Source: an uncultured Eubacteriales bacterium
GTDB taxonomy: Bacteria > Bacillota > Clostridia > Lachnospirales > Bianqueaceae
DNA length: 49,118 bases
Reading direction: 5' to 3'
Assembly: GCA_902493345.1 (NCBI GenBank)
Contig: CABUPM010000005.1
Coordinates: forward strand, 1-49,118
Shown here in pieces: positions 1-8,004 of the stretch (position 1 is the stretch's first letter; every line of letters begins with the position of its first letter). Below the pieces are notes generated by a model that did not search any database, had not been told where the DNA came from, and saw nothing but the letters and a program-made list of their open reading frames with translations. The position numbers and the translations under genes are program-made.

Positions 1-1
1 A

Positions 2-406
2 CCCGTCCTACGGCGCCATGCACCGCGTGGCGCTGGCCCCCTGCTCCCCCTTCTGACCTTCCGTCATTATGCGGACGCTCTGCGCATCATCGAGCAGCAT
101 CCAACGCCTCTGGCGCTGTATCTGTTTTCTGACCCGTATAATTACGAGGCGCGCCGGCTGTTTCTGACCCATGTTCGGTTTGGCGGCGGCTGTATCAACG
201 ATACCATCGTTCATCTGGCGACCAATCATATGGGATTTGGCGGTACCGGCACCAGCGGCATGGGCAGCTATCACGGCAAGGCCGGATTCTATACGTTTAC
301 GCACGAAAAGAGTATTCTGGACAAGGCTCTTTATCCGGATCTTCCGATTCGTTATCAGCCCTACAACAAACTCAAGGATTCGTTTATCAAATTTTTCATG
401 AAATAA
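2..406 (+). CDS. Aldehyde dehydrogenase, C-terminal part (5' truncated by window edge)
   Basis: The reading frame is open from base 2 to a TAA at 404-406, about 134 residues. It shows the conserved end of an NAD(P)-dependent aldehyde dehydrogenase of the class 3 type: GPLLPLLTF near the start, then FGGGCINDTIVHLATNHMGFGG, GTGTSGMGSYHGKAGF and THEKS, ending in a short basic hydrophobic tail. Such enzymes oxidise aliphatic or aromatic aldehydes to acids. The catalytic Cys and the NAD site lie upstream and are not in the window. The first 11 or so residues (PVLRRHAPRGA) do not resemble the usual PVMQEEIFGP-like lead-in, so the extreme edge may contain a sequence error. The MATE gene begins 11 bases downstream, so the two are probably cotranscribed. 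Confidence 0.9.
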   Translation, partial: PVLRRHAPRGAGPLLPLLTFRHYADALRIIEQHPTPLALYLFSDPYNYEARRLFLTHVRFGGGCINDTIVHLATNHMGFGGTGTSGMGSYHGKAGFYTFTHEKSILDKALYPDLPIRYQPYNKLKDSFIKFFMK

Positions 407-417
407 GGAAGCGTTGT

Positions 418-1782
418 ATGCGTCATCAAAACCATCTGGGGCAGGACACGATCCGCGGCCTTGTCTTTCGTCTTGCCATTCCTTCTATGATCGCGCAGCT
501 CGTCAATGTACTCTACAGCATTATAGACCGTATCTATATCGGGAATATTCCTATCGTCGGCGACGCCGCTCTGGCCGGCGCCGGAGTCTGCGGTCCGATC
601 GTCACGCTGCTCTCTTCTTTCGGCCTGCTGGTTGGTCTGGGCGGCTCCATCCTGATGGCCATGAAAATGGGAGAAGGCGATCTGCCCAAGGCCCGCCAGA
701 TCCTCTCCAACAGCTTTCTGATGCTGGTCATTCTGTCGCTGGCACTGACCATCCTGTTTCTTCTCTCCAAGGAGCAGCTGCTTTGGTGGTTTGGCGCAAG
801 TGAGACTACCTTTCCTTATGCGGACACCTATATGACCATCTATACCGCCGGGACTTTTTTTGCGTTGATGGCCATAGGACTCAATTACTTCATTACTTGC
901 CAGGGTTTTTCCATGGTGGGAATGGGCACCGTATTGATCGGAGCCGTTTGCAACATTGTACTGGATCCCATCTTTATCTTTGGTTTTCAAATGGGTGTGG
1001 GCGGCGCTGCCGTCGCTACTGTCATCTCTCAATTTGCGTCCTGTCTCTTTGTCCTGTGTTTTCTGGCGGGCAAACGGGTACAGGTTTCGCTCTCCTTCGG
1101 CGGCTATTCTCTGAAGCTGATGCGCAAAATCGCTTTTCTCGGCCTGTCGCCTTTTCTGATTATGGCAACAGACAGTGTTATGGTCATCACCATGAACACC
1201 GTATTGCAGCGCTTTGGCGGTCCCGGCCTCGGCGACCAGCTCATCACCTGCGCTACCATCGTCCAGAGCTTTTTCCTTCTGATCTCCTCGCCGATGTGCG
1301 GCATCACCGGCGGCACACAGGCAATTCTCAGCTTCAACTATGGCGCGAGGCAGTCAAAGCGTGTCATGGAAGCGGAAAAATGGACCTTGTGTCTCTGTCT
1401 GGCCTTCGCCTCTTTTATGGTTGCCATAGCCTGGCTGATTCCGCAGGTATTCGCGTCTCTGTTCACCCAGGATCCTGAAATCATCCAATTATCCATCTGG
1501 GGAATCCGTGTCTTTACTCTGGGTATGATTCCGGTTTGTACACAGTATACTTTTGTCGATGGATTTACCGCGGTAGGACGAGCTAAAACAGCGCTGCCCT
1601 TATCCATGTCCCGTAAAATCAACTACTGTCTGCTGACGATTCTGTTTCCCGCGATCTGGGGCGCCAAAGCCGCTTTTTACGCAGAACCCGTCACCGACGT
1701 CATCGCTTCCATCCTCTCAACGACATTTTTCCTGCTGATGTTCAAGAAACATCTGCTGCGCCGAGAGCAGGAATGGCAGTAA
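418..1782 (+). CDS. MATE family efflux transporter
   Basis: A 454-residue polytopic membrane protein of the multidrug and toxic compound extrusion family. The N-terminal part (IRGLVFRLAIPSMIAQL, then VLYSIIDRIYIG) is the typical first MATE helix region. About 12 hydrophobic segments follow, with the internal two-fold repeat expected for the family and the usual length (about 450). MATE proteins export cationic drugs or metabolites with Na+ or H+ antiport; the substrate cannot be told. The start is ATG 418, preceded by GGAAG. It follows the aldehyde dehydrogenase by 11 bases and ends just before a strong terminator. It belongs to a different subgroup from the second MATE protein in this window (12029-13390). 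Confidence 0.93.
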   Translation: MRHQNHLGQDTIRGLVFRLAIPSMIAQLVNVLYSIIDRIYIGNIPIVGDAALAGAGVCGPIVTLLSSFGLLVGLGGSILMAMKMGEGDLPKARQILSNSFLMLVILSLALTILFLLSKEQLLWWFGASETTFPYADTYMTIYTAGTFFALMAIGLNYFITCQGFSMVGMGTVLIGAVCNIVLDPIFIFGFQMGVGGAAVATVISQFASCLFVLCFLAGKRVQVSLSFGGYSLKLMRKIAFLGLSPFLIMATDSVMVITMNTVLQRFGGPGLGDQLITCATIVQSFFLLISSPMCGITGGTQAILSFNYGARQSKRVMEAEKWTLCLCLAFASFMVAIAWLIPQVFASLFTQDPEIIQLSIWGIRVFTLGMIPVCTQYTFVDGFTAVGRAKTALPLSMSRKINYCLLTILFPAIWGAKAAFYAEPVTDVIASILSTTFFLLMFKKHLLRREQEWQ

Positions 1783-1785
1783 GAA

Positions 1786-1826
1786 ACAGGGCACCGCTTC
1801 CAATGAAACGGTGCCCTGTTTTTTCT
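1786..1826 (+). terminator. Rho-independent terminator after the MATE gene
   Basis: The 11-bp perfect arms ACAGGGCACCG (1786-1796) and CGGTGCCCTGT (1809-1819) are followed by a run of T. The hairpin lies between convergent genes and may also help end the minus-strand epimerase transcript. Confidence 0.93.
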
Positions 1827-1828
1827 CT

Positions 1829-2794
1829 TTATTCCGGTATCCTGCGCACTTCAATCCTCGCCTTATAACACTTGCTCTCTCCCGGCCGCAGAACATCCAG
1901 CCCTGCTTCTTCGTACGGGATTCCCAGATTGGGCGCGTTGATTCGCCAATTCTGCGGCTCGATACAGATCAGATTGCCCGCCGCCCTAGCGTTGAAAATC
2001 ATCCAATGCTTGTATGCGGAATCCACCTCATACAGGATCTGCACTCCGGCCTGACGGTCCTCCAGAACTGCTCCATGAAACGGCTTGTCCTCTACCAGTA
2101 TCGGCTCCGCGGTAAAATGGTCATCCATCGGCGCGTATAGCGGCGACTGACCTTCCGTCTCCCGGAACTTCTTCTCCTCTTCTGATAAGGCCCGCAGCTC
2201 TCCTGTCGGAAGCATCCGTTCATTTAATAAAATCCGCTGTCCCAAGGAGATCCGGCACCGTACATTTTCCGCCGCGGAATCCGGGGCAAACGGCAGCAAA
2301 AAGGCTGTATGCCACCCCAGACCCACCGGCATCGCTGTAGTGCCGAAATTGGTCACCTGCGCTTCTTGCTGAAGCCCGGCTTCTGTCAACGTATACCGCA
2401 CCTCCATCCGGAAGCGGTGCGGATATGCCGGATAAAAATCCGTCGTTTCATCGCAATTGTATTGCAAAACCGCCGTATTCTCCGTCAGCTTTTCTGTCTT
2501 CCAAGGACGGATGTGAAGAAATCCGTGAGAAAAATTATTCGCCTTATTGGGCTTCATCGGGAACTGATACTCTCTTCCGTCGAAGACAAAATGACCCGCG
2601 TCAATCCGGTTGGGCGGGAACAGGCAGGGTAATCCGTGCCGTGTCGGCGCTTCCATGGCCTCCTGCGCGTTCTTACACGGCCAAAACACCTGTACATCTC
2701 CTTTACGCAAGGTTACAAGCGCGCCGCCTGCCTCCGGATATAATACCGCCTCATAGTCCCCATATTGAATCTTTAGTTTCTCTTCCATTGTCAT
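1829..2794 (-). CDS. Aldose 1-epimerase family protein (paralogue 2)
   Basis: A 321-residue protein of the galactose mutarotase-like superfamily, which interconverts alpha and beta anomers of aldoses or hexose 6-phosphates. Visible landmarks are GLPCLFPPNRID near residue 55, HGFLHIRPW with a likely catalytic-region His, and GLGWHTAFLLPF in the middle. The C-terminal half has CIEPQNWRINAPN, where the Glu fits the mutarotase general base. The start overlaps the stop of the upstream paralogue (ATGA at 2794-2791), and no clear ribosome binding site is visible, so translation is probably coupled; the ATG two codons further in (2788) is an alternative start. It shares its domain layout and several motifs with 2791-3720, which points to a tandem duplication. 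The sugar substrate is unknown. Confidence 0.88.
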   Translation of the reverse strand: MTMEEKLKIQYGDYEAVLYPEAGGALVTLRKGDVQVFWPCKNAQEAMEAPTRHGLPCLFPPNRIDAGHFVFDGREYQFPMKPNKANNFSHGFLHIRPWKTEKLTENTAVLQYNCDETTDFYPAYPHRFRMEVRYTLTEAGLQQEAQVTNFGTTAMPVGLGWHTAFLLPFAPDSAAENVRCRISLGQRILLNERMLPTGELRALSEEEKKFRETEGQSPLYAPMDDHFTAEPILVEDKPFHGAVLEDRQAGVQILYEVDSAYKHWMIFNARAAGNLICIEPQNWRINAPNLGIPYEEAGLDVLRPGESKCYKARIEVRRIPE

Positions 2795-3720
2795 TTTACA
2801 TATACATCCGAGGACACCGTGACCGTCTCCTGCGGCTTCAACACATCCAGGCCCGACTCCTCCGCCGGAATCGCAAGATTCGGAGCATTGACTCTCCAGT
2901 TCTGCGGCTCCACGCAGATGAAGCTGCCTTCCCGGAAGCAGTTCCAGATCATCCAGTGCTTATAGAACGCATCCACGCGATAATATACCGTATGCTCTCC
3001 GCGCAGGATTACCGCACCGTGGAACGGCGCTCCGTCCACCTGAATCGGTTCCGCGGTAAAGTGATCATCCATGACCGCGTACACATGGGACTGTCCTTCC
3101 TCTGCCCGGAACTTCTGCTCCTCCTCGGAGAGCGGAATCGGATCCCCCGCCGGAAGCGCGCGCTCATTCAATGGAACCCTCTTACCGATAGAGACACGCA
3201 GCCGTGTATCCGGCTCCGCCGCAAAGGCGGTATGCCATCCCAGACCATAGGGCATAGAATTCTCACTGTAATTGGTCAGATGGAATTCCTGATGCAGTCC
3301 CTCCGCGTCCAGCCGGTAGATCAGCTCTGCTTCAAATTCATATGGATATTCCTGATAAAAATCCGTATCCGGTCCGCCTTCGTAGACCATATGGATCTCT
3401 GCCGTGTCCTCATCCTCCTGATAGCACTCCACCTGCCACGGACGGGTATGCAGGAACCCATGCAGCGATACGTTGCGGTCCGCTTCCCGAATCGGCAGCG
3501 CGCTTGTCACGCCCTCATAGGTAAAGGTTCCGCCGTCAATCCGGTTGGGCGGAAACAGGCAGGGCAATCCGTAAGATGTAGGATGCTGTTCTACCTCTTC
3601 CTCCTTATCCCAATGATGAAATACTTCCCAGTCTCCTTTTTTCAATGAAATACAAGCTCCGCCATTGGCTGGCGCAAAAACGGCCTCATAGCCCGCGGCG
3701 CTTAATGTAATCGTCAACAT
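2791..3720 (-). CDS. Aldose 1-epimerase family protein (paralogue 1)
   Basis: A 309-residue galactose mutarotase-like protein, first gene of a two-gene minus-strand operon. It has GLPCLFPPNRIDGG, HGFLHTRPW, GLGWHTAFA and CVEPQNWRVNAPN, all matched at the same places in the downstream paralogue at 1829-2794. The ATG at 3720 follows a GGAGG on the minus strand. The two copies have diverged clearly outside these motifs, so this is an old duplication rather than an assembly repeat. The pair may act on different sugars or form a heteromer; this is inference. No sugar kinase or transporter adjoins it. Confidence 0.88.
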   Translation of the reverse strand: MLTITLSAAGYEAVFAPANGGACISLKKGDWEVFHHWDKEEEVEQHPTSYGLPCLFPPNRIDGGTFTYEGVTSALPIREADRNVSLHGFLHTRPWQVECYQEDEDTAEIHMVYEGGPDTDFYQEYPYEFEAELIYRLDAEGLHQEFHLTNYSENSMPYGLGWHTAFAAEPDTRLRVSIGKRVPLNERALPAGDPIPLSEEEQKFRAEEGQSHVYAVMDDHFTAEPIQVDGAPFHGAVILRGEHTVYYRVDAFYKHWMIWNCFREGSFICVEPQNWRVNAPNLAIPAEESGLDVLKPQETVTVSSDVYVK

Positions 3721-3798
3721 GATTCCGGCCTCCTCCTGATATTTGATATGATTTTATCATACTTTTCCCATGGATTCAAGATTTTCCCGATTTTCTGA

Positions 3799-3827
3799 TT
3801 GAAATCATCAAAAAAATGTGATACTAT
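3799..3827 (+). promoter_or_regulatory. Sigma-A type promoter for the pgsA operon
   Basis: TTGAAA (3799-3804) and TACTAT (3822-3827) are separated by 17 bases, 31 bases before the pgsA start. GGAGG at 3848-3852 is the ribosome binding site. Confidence 0.75.
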
Positions 3828-3858
3828 AAGCCTGTAAATACTTTCGTGGAGGCGCTCT

Positions 3859-4407
3859 ATGGACAGAATCTTTACCATTCCCAACCTCTTGTCTCTGGTC
3901 CGGATTCTTTTGATTCCTGTTTTTGTTGTGCTGTTTTTCCGTGAAGAGATCGTTCTGGCTGCCGTCGTCCTCGCGCTTTCCGGCTTAACCGATACGCTGG
4001 ACGGCTATATCGCAAGACATTTCAATATGATTACCAATCTGGGCAAGGTGCTGGATCCTGTCGCGGACAAGCTGACGCAGGGTGTGGTCGCCTTTTGTCT
4101 GTGCGTCAAGATTCCGACCGTAATCCCTCTCCTGGTCCTTCTGGTCTTTAAAGAGCTGTTCATGTCCGTGGCCGGGATCTGGGTCCTGAAGCGCACCGGC
4201 AAACCCTTCGGCGCCTTCTGGTGGGGCAAGGTCTCCACAACCATCTATTATATCGCAATTATCATCCTGGTTTTGGGAGAAACAGCGTTGCCCTATTGGG
4301 CCATCCTGCTTCTGGTATGGATTCCTTTTGCCGCGCTCCTGTTCTCTCTGATCATGTACTGCAAAATATATATCAAAATTCTGCACAATGAGGAACCCAC
4401 CCCATGA
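3859..4407 (+). CDS. pgsA: CDP-diacylglycerol--glycerol-3-phosphate 3-phosphatidyltransferase
   Basis: A 182-residue integral membrane enzyme that makes phosphatidylglycerol phosphate from CDP-diacylglycerol and sn-glycerol 3-phosphate, the committed step to phosphatidylglycerol and cardiolipin. The CDP-alcohol phosphotransferase signature is complete: D48-G49, A52-R53, G62, D66 and D70, preceded by D45, giving the metal-binding Asp set. Several hydrophobic segments surround it. The length is normal for bacterial PgsA. It has its own promoter and ribosome binding site and is first in a four-gene run; the next gene overlaps its stop by 4 bases. A related CDP-alcohol phosphotransferase with another acceptor is possible but less likely. 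Confidence 0.9.
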   Translation: MDRIFTIPNLLSLVRILLIPVFVVLFFREEIVLAAVVLALSGLTDTLDGYIARHFNMITNLGKVLDPVADKLTQGVVAFCLCVKIPTVIPLLVLLVFKELFMSVAGIWVLKRTGKPFGAFWWGKVSTTIYYIAIIILVLGETALPYWAILLLVWIPFAALLFSLIMYCKIYIKILHNEEPTP

Positions 4408-5171
4408 TACCATTTGAAGAGCTGGCAGAAAGCCAGCGCGCTTACCGTCTGGAGGAGGCTCTGAAGCTCTCCGAAGAAGCGCGCAAAAATCTGTATGGCA
4501 TCGGCATGCAAAAGGAACGGACGGTTCATTCGGTACTGAAGTTCTACCTGGAGCCGGATTCGGAACAGCACGAGATTCCGATCGGCTCTTTTATTGCGGA
4601 TATTTATCACAGGGACCCTCCGGAGGTTCTGGAGATTCAGACTGCGAACTTTGGAAACCTTCGCAAAAAACTGGACGCTTTTTTACAGGAAATGCCGGTA
4701 ACCGTGATCTATCCGATTCCATGGCATAAATGGGTCTACTGGAGCGATCCCGAGACTGGAGAGGTCTCTTCGGGACATAAATCTCCCAAGACTGGGCAGC
4801 TCTATATGATTTTGCCGGAGCTTTACCGGGTCTCTTCGTATCTGTGCCATCCCCGGCTTTCCTTCTGGCCTGTTCTGCTGGATGTCAAGGAATATCGGAT
4901 TCTGGATGGATGGAGCCGGGACAAGAAGCGCGGAGCCCACCGGATCGACCGGATTCCGACGCAGATCGGTCCTTCTGCCCTCATCCGGACACCGCAGGAC
5001 CTTGTCCGGCTGCTCCCGCCTTTGCCGCATCCTTTTACCGCAAAAGATTTTCTGCATGCCACACATTTTTCCCCGCGCGCCGCATCTTACGCGCTCAGCG
5101 CTCTTCGCAGCGCCGGTTCGGTTGTGCAATGCGGCACGGAAGGACGTAGTTTTTTATATCAGACTCTATAG
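4404..5171 (+). CDS. Conserved protein of unknown function with possible nuclease-like core and C-terminal winged helix
   Basis: A 255-residue soluble protein that I do not recognise by name. The N-terminal third contains an Asp (IADIYH) followed by LEIQTANFGNLRKKL, a spacing that recalls PD-(D/E)xK nuclease folds (D...ExQ); this is a guess. The middle has YPIPWHKWVYW and a SGHKSPKTG stretch rich in basic and aromatic residues. The C-terminal 60 residues (FTAKDFLHATHFSPRAASYALSALRSAGSVVQCG) read like a winged helix. ATG 4404 overlaps the pgsA stop (ATGA), so the two are translationally coupled. A DNA- or RNA-binding role is plausible but unproven. Confidence 0.72.
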   Translation: MIPFEELAESQRAYRLEEALKLSEEARKNLYGIGMQKERTVHSVLKFYLEPDSEQHEIPIGSFIADIYHRDPPEVLEIQTANFGNLRKKLDAFLQEMPVTVIYPIPWHKWVYWSDPETGEVSSGHKSPKTGQLYMILPELYRVSSYLCHPRLSFWPVLLDVKEYRILDGWSRDKKRGAHRIDRIPTQIGPSALIRTPQDLVRLLPPLPHPFTAKDFLHATHFSPRAASYALSALRSAGSVVQCGTEGRSFLYQTL

Positions 5172-5181
5172 GAGGAATATT

Positions 5182-5847
5182 ATGCCTTACAAAACAGAAC
5201 TACATATGCACACCGCAGACATCAGTGTCTGTGCCCGTGTCACACCGGAGGAAGCCGTCCGTGACTATAAGGCGGCCGGATACCGCACCATCGTGGTTAC
5301 CAACCATATGAACCGCGCTACGTTTCAGCACATGGCCGGGGCTTCCTGGGAAGAGCAGATCCAATGGTATGTAACCGCCCGTAAAAAGATTCTGGAGTAC
5401 GCGGATGCGGATTTTTCCATTCTGCTGGGCTTTGAGCTGCGCTTGGACGGCTGTGAGAACGACTACCTGGTTTACGGCGCTACCGATGATTTTCTGCTCC
5501 ATAACGGAGATCTGATGGCAATGACGCTTCCCGACTTCAGCGCGTTGGCGCACCAAAACGGTCTTTTGCTCTATCAGGCACATCCTTTTCGATATCATAT
5601 GACGATGGTCAAGGAGCAATATCTGGACGGCGTGGAGGCTTATAACGGCAACGCACGGCACGATTCCCATAACTTTCTGACTGTCACCTGGGCTGGCTAT
5701 ACCCATCTGCCCATGACTTCCGGTTCCGATTATCACCGTCCTCAAGATCCCTGTAACGGCGGTATTTTGACGGATATGCCTATCACAAACGATGATGAGC
5801 TGCTTGCGGCTCTGATGACCAAAAACTATACTTTACTGCGGGGGTAA
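5182..5847 (+). CDS. PHP domain-containing metal-dependent phosphoesterase
   Basis: A 221-residue protein. The PHP signature ELHMHT (H8, H10) opens the sequence, followed by IVVTNHMN, a central LGFELRLD, QAHPFR and a late TSGSDYHRP; together these supply the His/Asp/Glu residues that bind the metal cluster of PHP phosphoesterases. The substrate is unknown, though similar stand-alone PHP proteins include histidinol phosphatase-like and nucleotide phosphoesterases. The open frame extends further upstream, but AGGAGGA (5170-5176 region) six to seven bases before ATG 5182 sets the start. The stop TAA overlaps the ATG of the glycosidase gene (TAATG), so it is coupled to that gene. Confidence 0.88.
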   Translation: MPYKTELHMHTADISVCARVTPEEAVRDYKAAGYRTIVVTNHMNRATFQHMAGASWEEQIQWYVTARKKILEYADADFSILLGFELRLDGCENDYLVYGATDDFLLHNGDLMAMTLPDFSALAHQNGLLLYQAHPFRYHMTMVKEQYLDGVEAYNGNARHDSHNFLTVTWAGYTHLPMTSGSDYHRPQDPCNGGILTDMPITNDDELLAALMTKNYTLLRG

Positions 5848-7167
5848 TGATCATGGACAAAAATCTTACGGCTCTGACTCCTCCTATGGGATGGAACAGC
5901 TGGGACTGTTACGGTGCGGCCGTTACTGAGGCCGAGCTGCGCGGCAACGCCGAATATATGGCCGCGCATATGAAATCCTACGGTTGGGAATACATCGTAT
6001 GCGATATTCAATGGTATGAACCCGGAGCTGTCAATTCCGCCTACCGTCCCTTTGTTCCTCTGGAAATGGATTCCTATTCCCGGCTGATGCCGGCGGTCAA
6101 CCGCTTCCCCTCTGCGGCAGGCGGACAGGGCTTCCGTCCTCTGGCTGATTTTATCCATGGTCTGGGACTCAAATTCGGCATCCACATTATGCGCGGAATC
6201 CCGCGTCAGGCCGTTCACGCGGCTACGCCCATCCTCGCTCATACCCCGGATGGTCAGCCTCTTACTGCCCGGGATATCGCTCATCCTTTTTCTATCTGTT
6301 CCTGGAATACGGATATGTACGGCGTGGATCCGCACGCCTGCGGCGCGCAGGAGTATTATGATTCTCTCTTTGCGCTCTATGCTTCCTGGGACGTGGACTA
6401 CGTCAAAGTGGATGATATCTGCTCCACGTATGGGCATCCCCGCAACCACTACGCCGGCAAGGAAGAGATCGAACTGATCCGACGCGCCATCGATCACTGC
6501 GGCCGTCCGATGGTCCTCAGCCTCTCTCCCGGTCCGGCTCTGATCGAACAGGCGGAACACCTGAAGTGCCACGCCAATATGTGGCGTATGACCGGAGATC
6601 TCTGGGACAATTGGGCACAGCTCAGCGAACTCTTTGACCGCTGCCGTCTGTGGCAGGAACACGTCGCTCCCGGCTCCTGGCCGGATTGCGATATGCTGCC
6701 CCTGGGCCATATCGGCATCCGTTCCATCGAACACGGCAAGGGCGACCGATGGACCCTCCTCTCTCATGAGGAGCAGCGCACCATGATGAGCCTCTTCTGC
6801 ATCTTCCGTTCTCCTCTGATGATGGGCGGCGAATTGCGGGACAACGACCCATGGACGCTCTCCCTGCTGACCAATCCGGAGGTCCTGTCTCTCCTCAGTG
6901 ATTCCTATGGCGCGCACGAACTCTCCCGCGGTGACGGTTCGATCTTCTGGACCAGCTACGGTCAAGATGGCAGCACCTATCTGGCGCTCTTCAATACCGG
7001 TACACGTCCTCGTCTTATGGAATGCTCCCTGGACGCTCTGAACCTTACCGGTCCTGTACAGGTACGGGATGTGGAAACGCGGCGACCTGGGAACCGTGAA
7101 GGATTGGGTTGCGATGACTGTAGGCGTCCATGACTGCCGTCTGTTAAAGCTCACTGCGCTGCATTGA
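5847..7167 (+). pseudogene. Glycoside hydrolase family 27 (alpha-galactosidase-like), frameshifted near the 3' end
   Basis: The protein opens with LTPPMGWNSWD, the classic GH27 entry to the catalytic barrel. Y-V-K-V-D189 fits the nucleophile and MTGD251LWDNW fits the acid/base Asp region; WPDCDMLPLG and SPLMMGG are further family landmarks. GH27 enzymes remove terminal alpha-galactose or related sugars. No signal peptide is visible, so it is probably cytoplasmic. The annotated frame would end at 7133 with a non-family tail. From 7072 another frame gives WKRGDLGTVKDW and later VHDCRLLKL, the normal beta-sandwich end, to TGA at 7165-7167. Two bases are missing (or one is extra) near 7070. The catalytic domain is intact, so this is either a sequencing error or a recent lesion affecting only the tail. 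Confidence 0.85.
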
Positions 7168-7263
7168 TAATAAAAATTTTTTCCGTTGTAATAACAACAT
7201 ACCTTTCTCCGGAGATATGCTACACTATTCCCGTAAATCAATATTCACTCAGGAGGAATGGCA

Positions 7264-7953
7264 ATGATTCGTAAAATCATTCATATCGATACAAACAAAT
7301 GCAACGGCTGCGGCGCCTGCGCCGCGGCCTGCCACGAAGGAGCCATCGGCATGATCGACGGTAAGGCCGTTTTACTTCGTGACGATTACTGCGACGGATT
7401 GGGCGACTGTCTGCCCGCCTGTCCTGTAGACGCGATCTCTTTTGTAGAACGTGAAGCGGTCGCCTACAATGAAGAAGCTGTCCAGGCGCACAAGGCGCAC
7501 AGGGCCGCCTCTGCCCATTCCGGCGGATGTCCCGGTTCCCGTGCACAAGCCCTCTCCCATACCGCCTCCACGGCGGACCCCTCTGCTGAGAGCGAGCTGC
7601 TCCAGTGGCCGGTACAGATCCAGCTGGTTCCGATCACGGCTCCCTATTATAACGGGGCCCGGCTGCTGGTCGCCGCGGATTGCACCGCTTACGCCTATGG
7701 CAACTTCCATCACGACTTCATCCGTGATCATATAACTCTGATCGGCTGTCCTAAGCTGGACGATGTGGACTATACGGAAAAGCTTACCGCGATCCTGGCT
7801 CATAACGATATCCGGGAGCTCTGGATCACACGCATGACCGTTCCCTGCTGCGGCGGACTGGAACGCGCGGTCCTGACCGCGCTCAAGAACAGCGGAAAAC
7901 AGATTCCTTACAGGGTCTTCACCATCGCCCCCAACGGCAGCCTTGTAAAATAA
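7264..7953 (+). CDS. 4Fe-4S ferredoxin-type protein with C-terminal iron-sulfur-associated domain
   Basis: A 229-residue protein. The N-terminal 65 residues hold a ferredoxin fold: CNGCGACAAAC then a later CP give cluster I, and CDGLGDCLPACP gives a second, slightly altered cluster (CxxxxxCxxxCP). After a linker, the C-terminal part (LLVAADCTAYAYGNFHHDF, LIGCPKLDD, MTVPCCGGLERAV) has conserved Cys residues seen in small clostridial ferredoxin-like proteins of unknown role. AGGAGG at 7251-7256 is only one base from ATG 7258 but seven bases from ATG 7264, so 7264 is the likelier start. An electron-transfer or redox-sensing role is inferred. Confidence 0.85.
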   Translation: MIRKIIHIDTNKCNGCGACAAACHEGAIGMIDGKAVLLRDDYCDGLGDCLPACPVDAISFVEREAVAYNEEAVQAHKAHRAASAHSGGCPGSRAQALSHTASTADPSAESELLQWPVQIQLVPITAPYYNGARLLVAADCTAYAYGNFHHDFIRDHITLIGCPKLDDVDYTEKLTAILAHNDIRELWITRMTVPCCGGLERAVLTALKNSGKQIPYRVFTIAPNGSLVK

Positions 7954-7954
7954 C

Positions 7955-8004
7955 AAAATATCCGGACGGGATACGCCGAATCACAGCGTCCCGCCCGGAT
8001 ATTT
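7955..8004. terminator. Bidirectional terminator between convergent genes
   Basis: Long arms around AAATATCCGG-ACGGGA and TCCCG-CCCGGATATTT, with a 17-base loop, T-rich on the plus side and A-rich at the other foot. It can end both the ferredoxin and the binding-protein transcripts. Confidence 0.88.
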
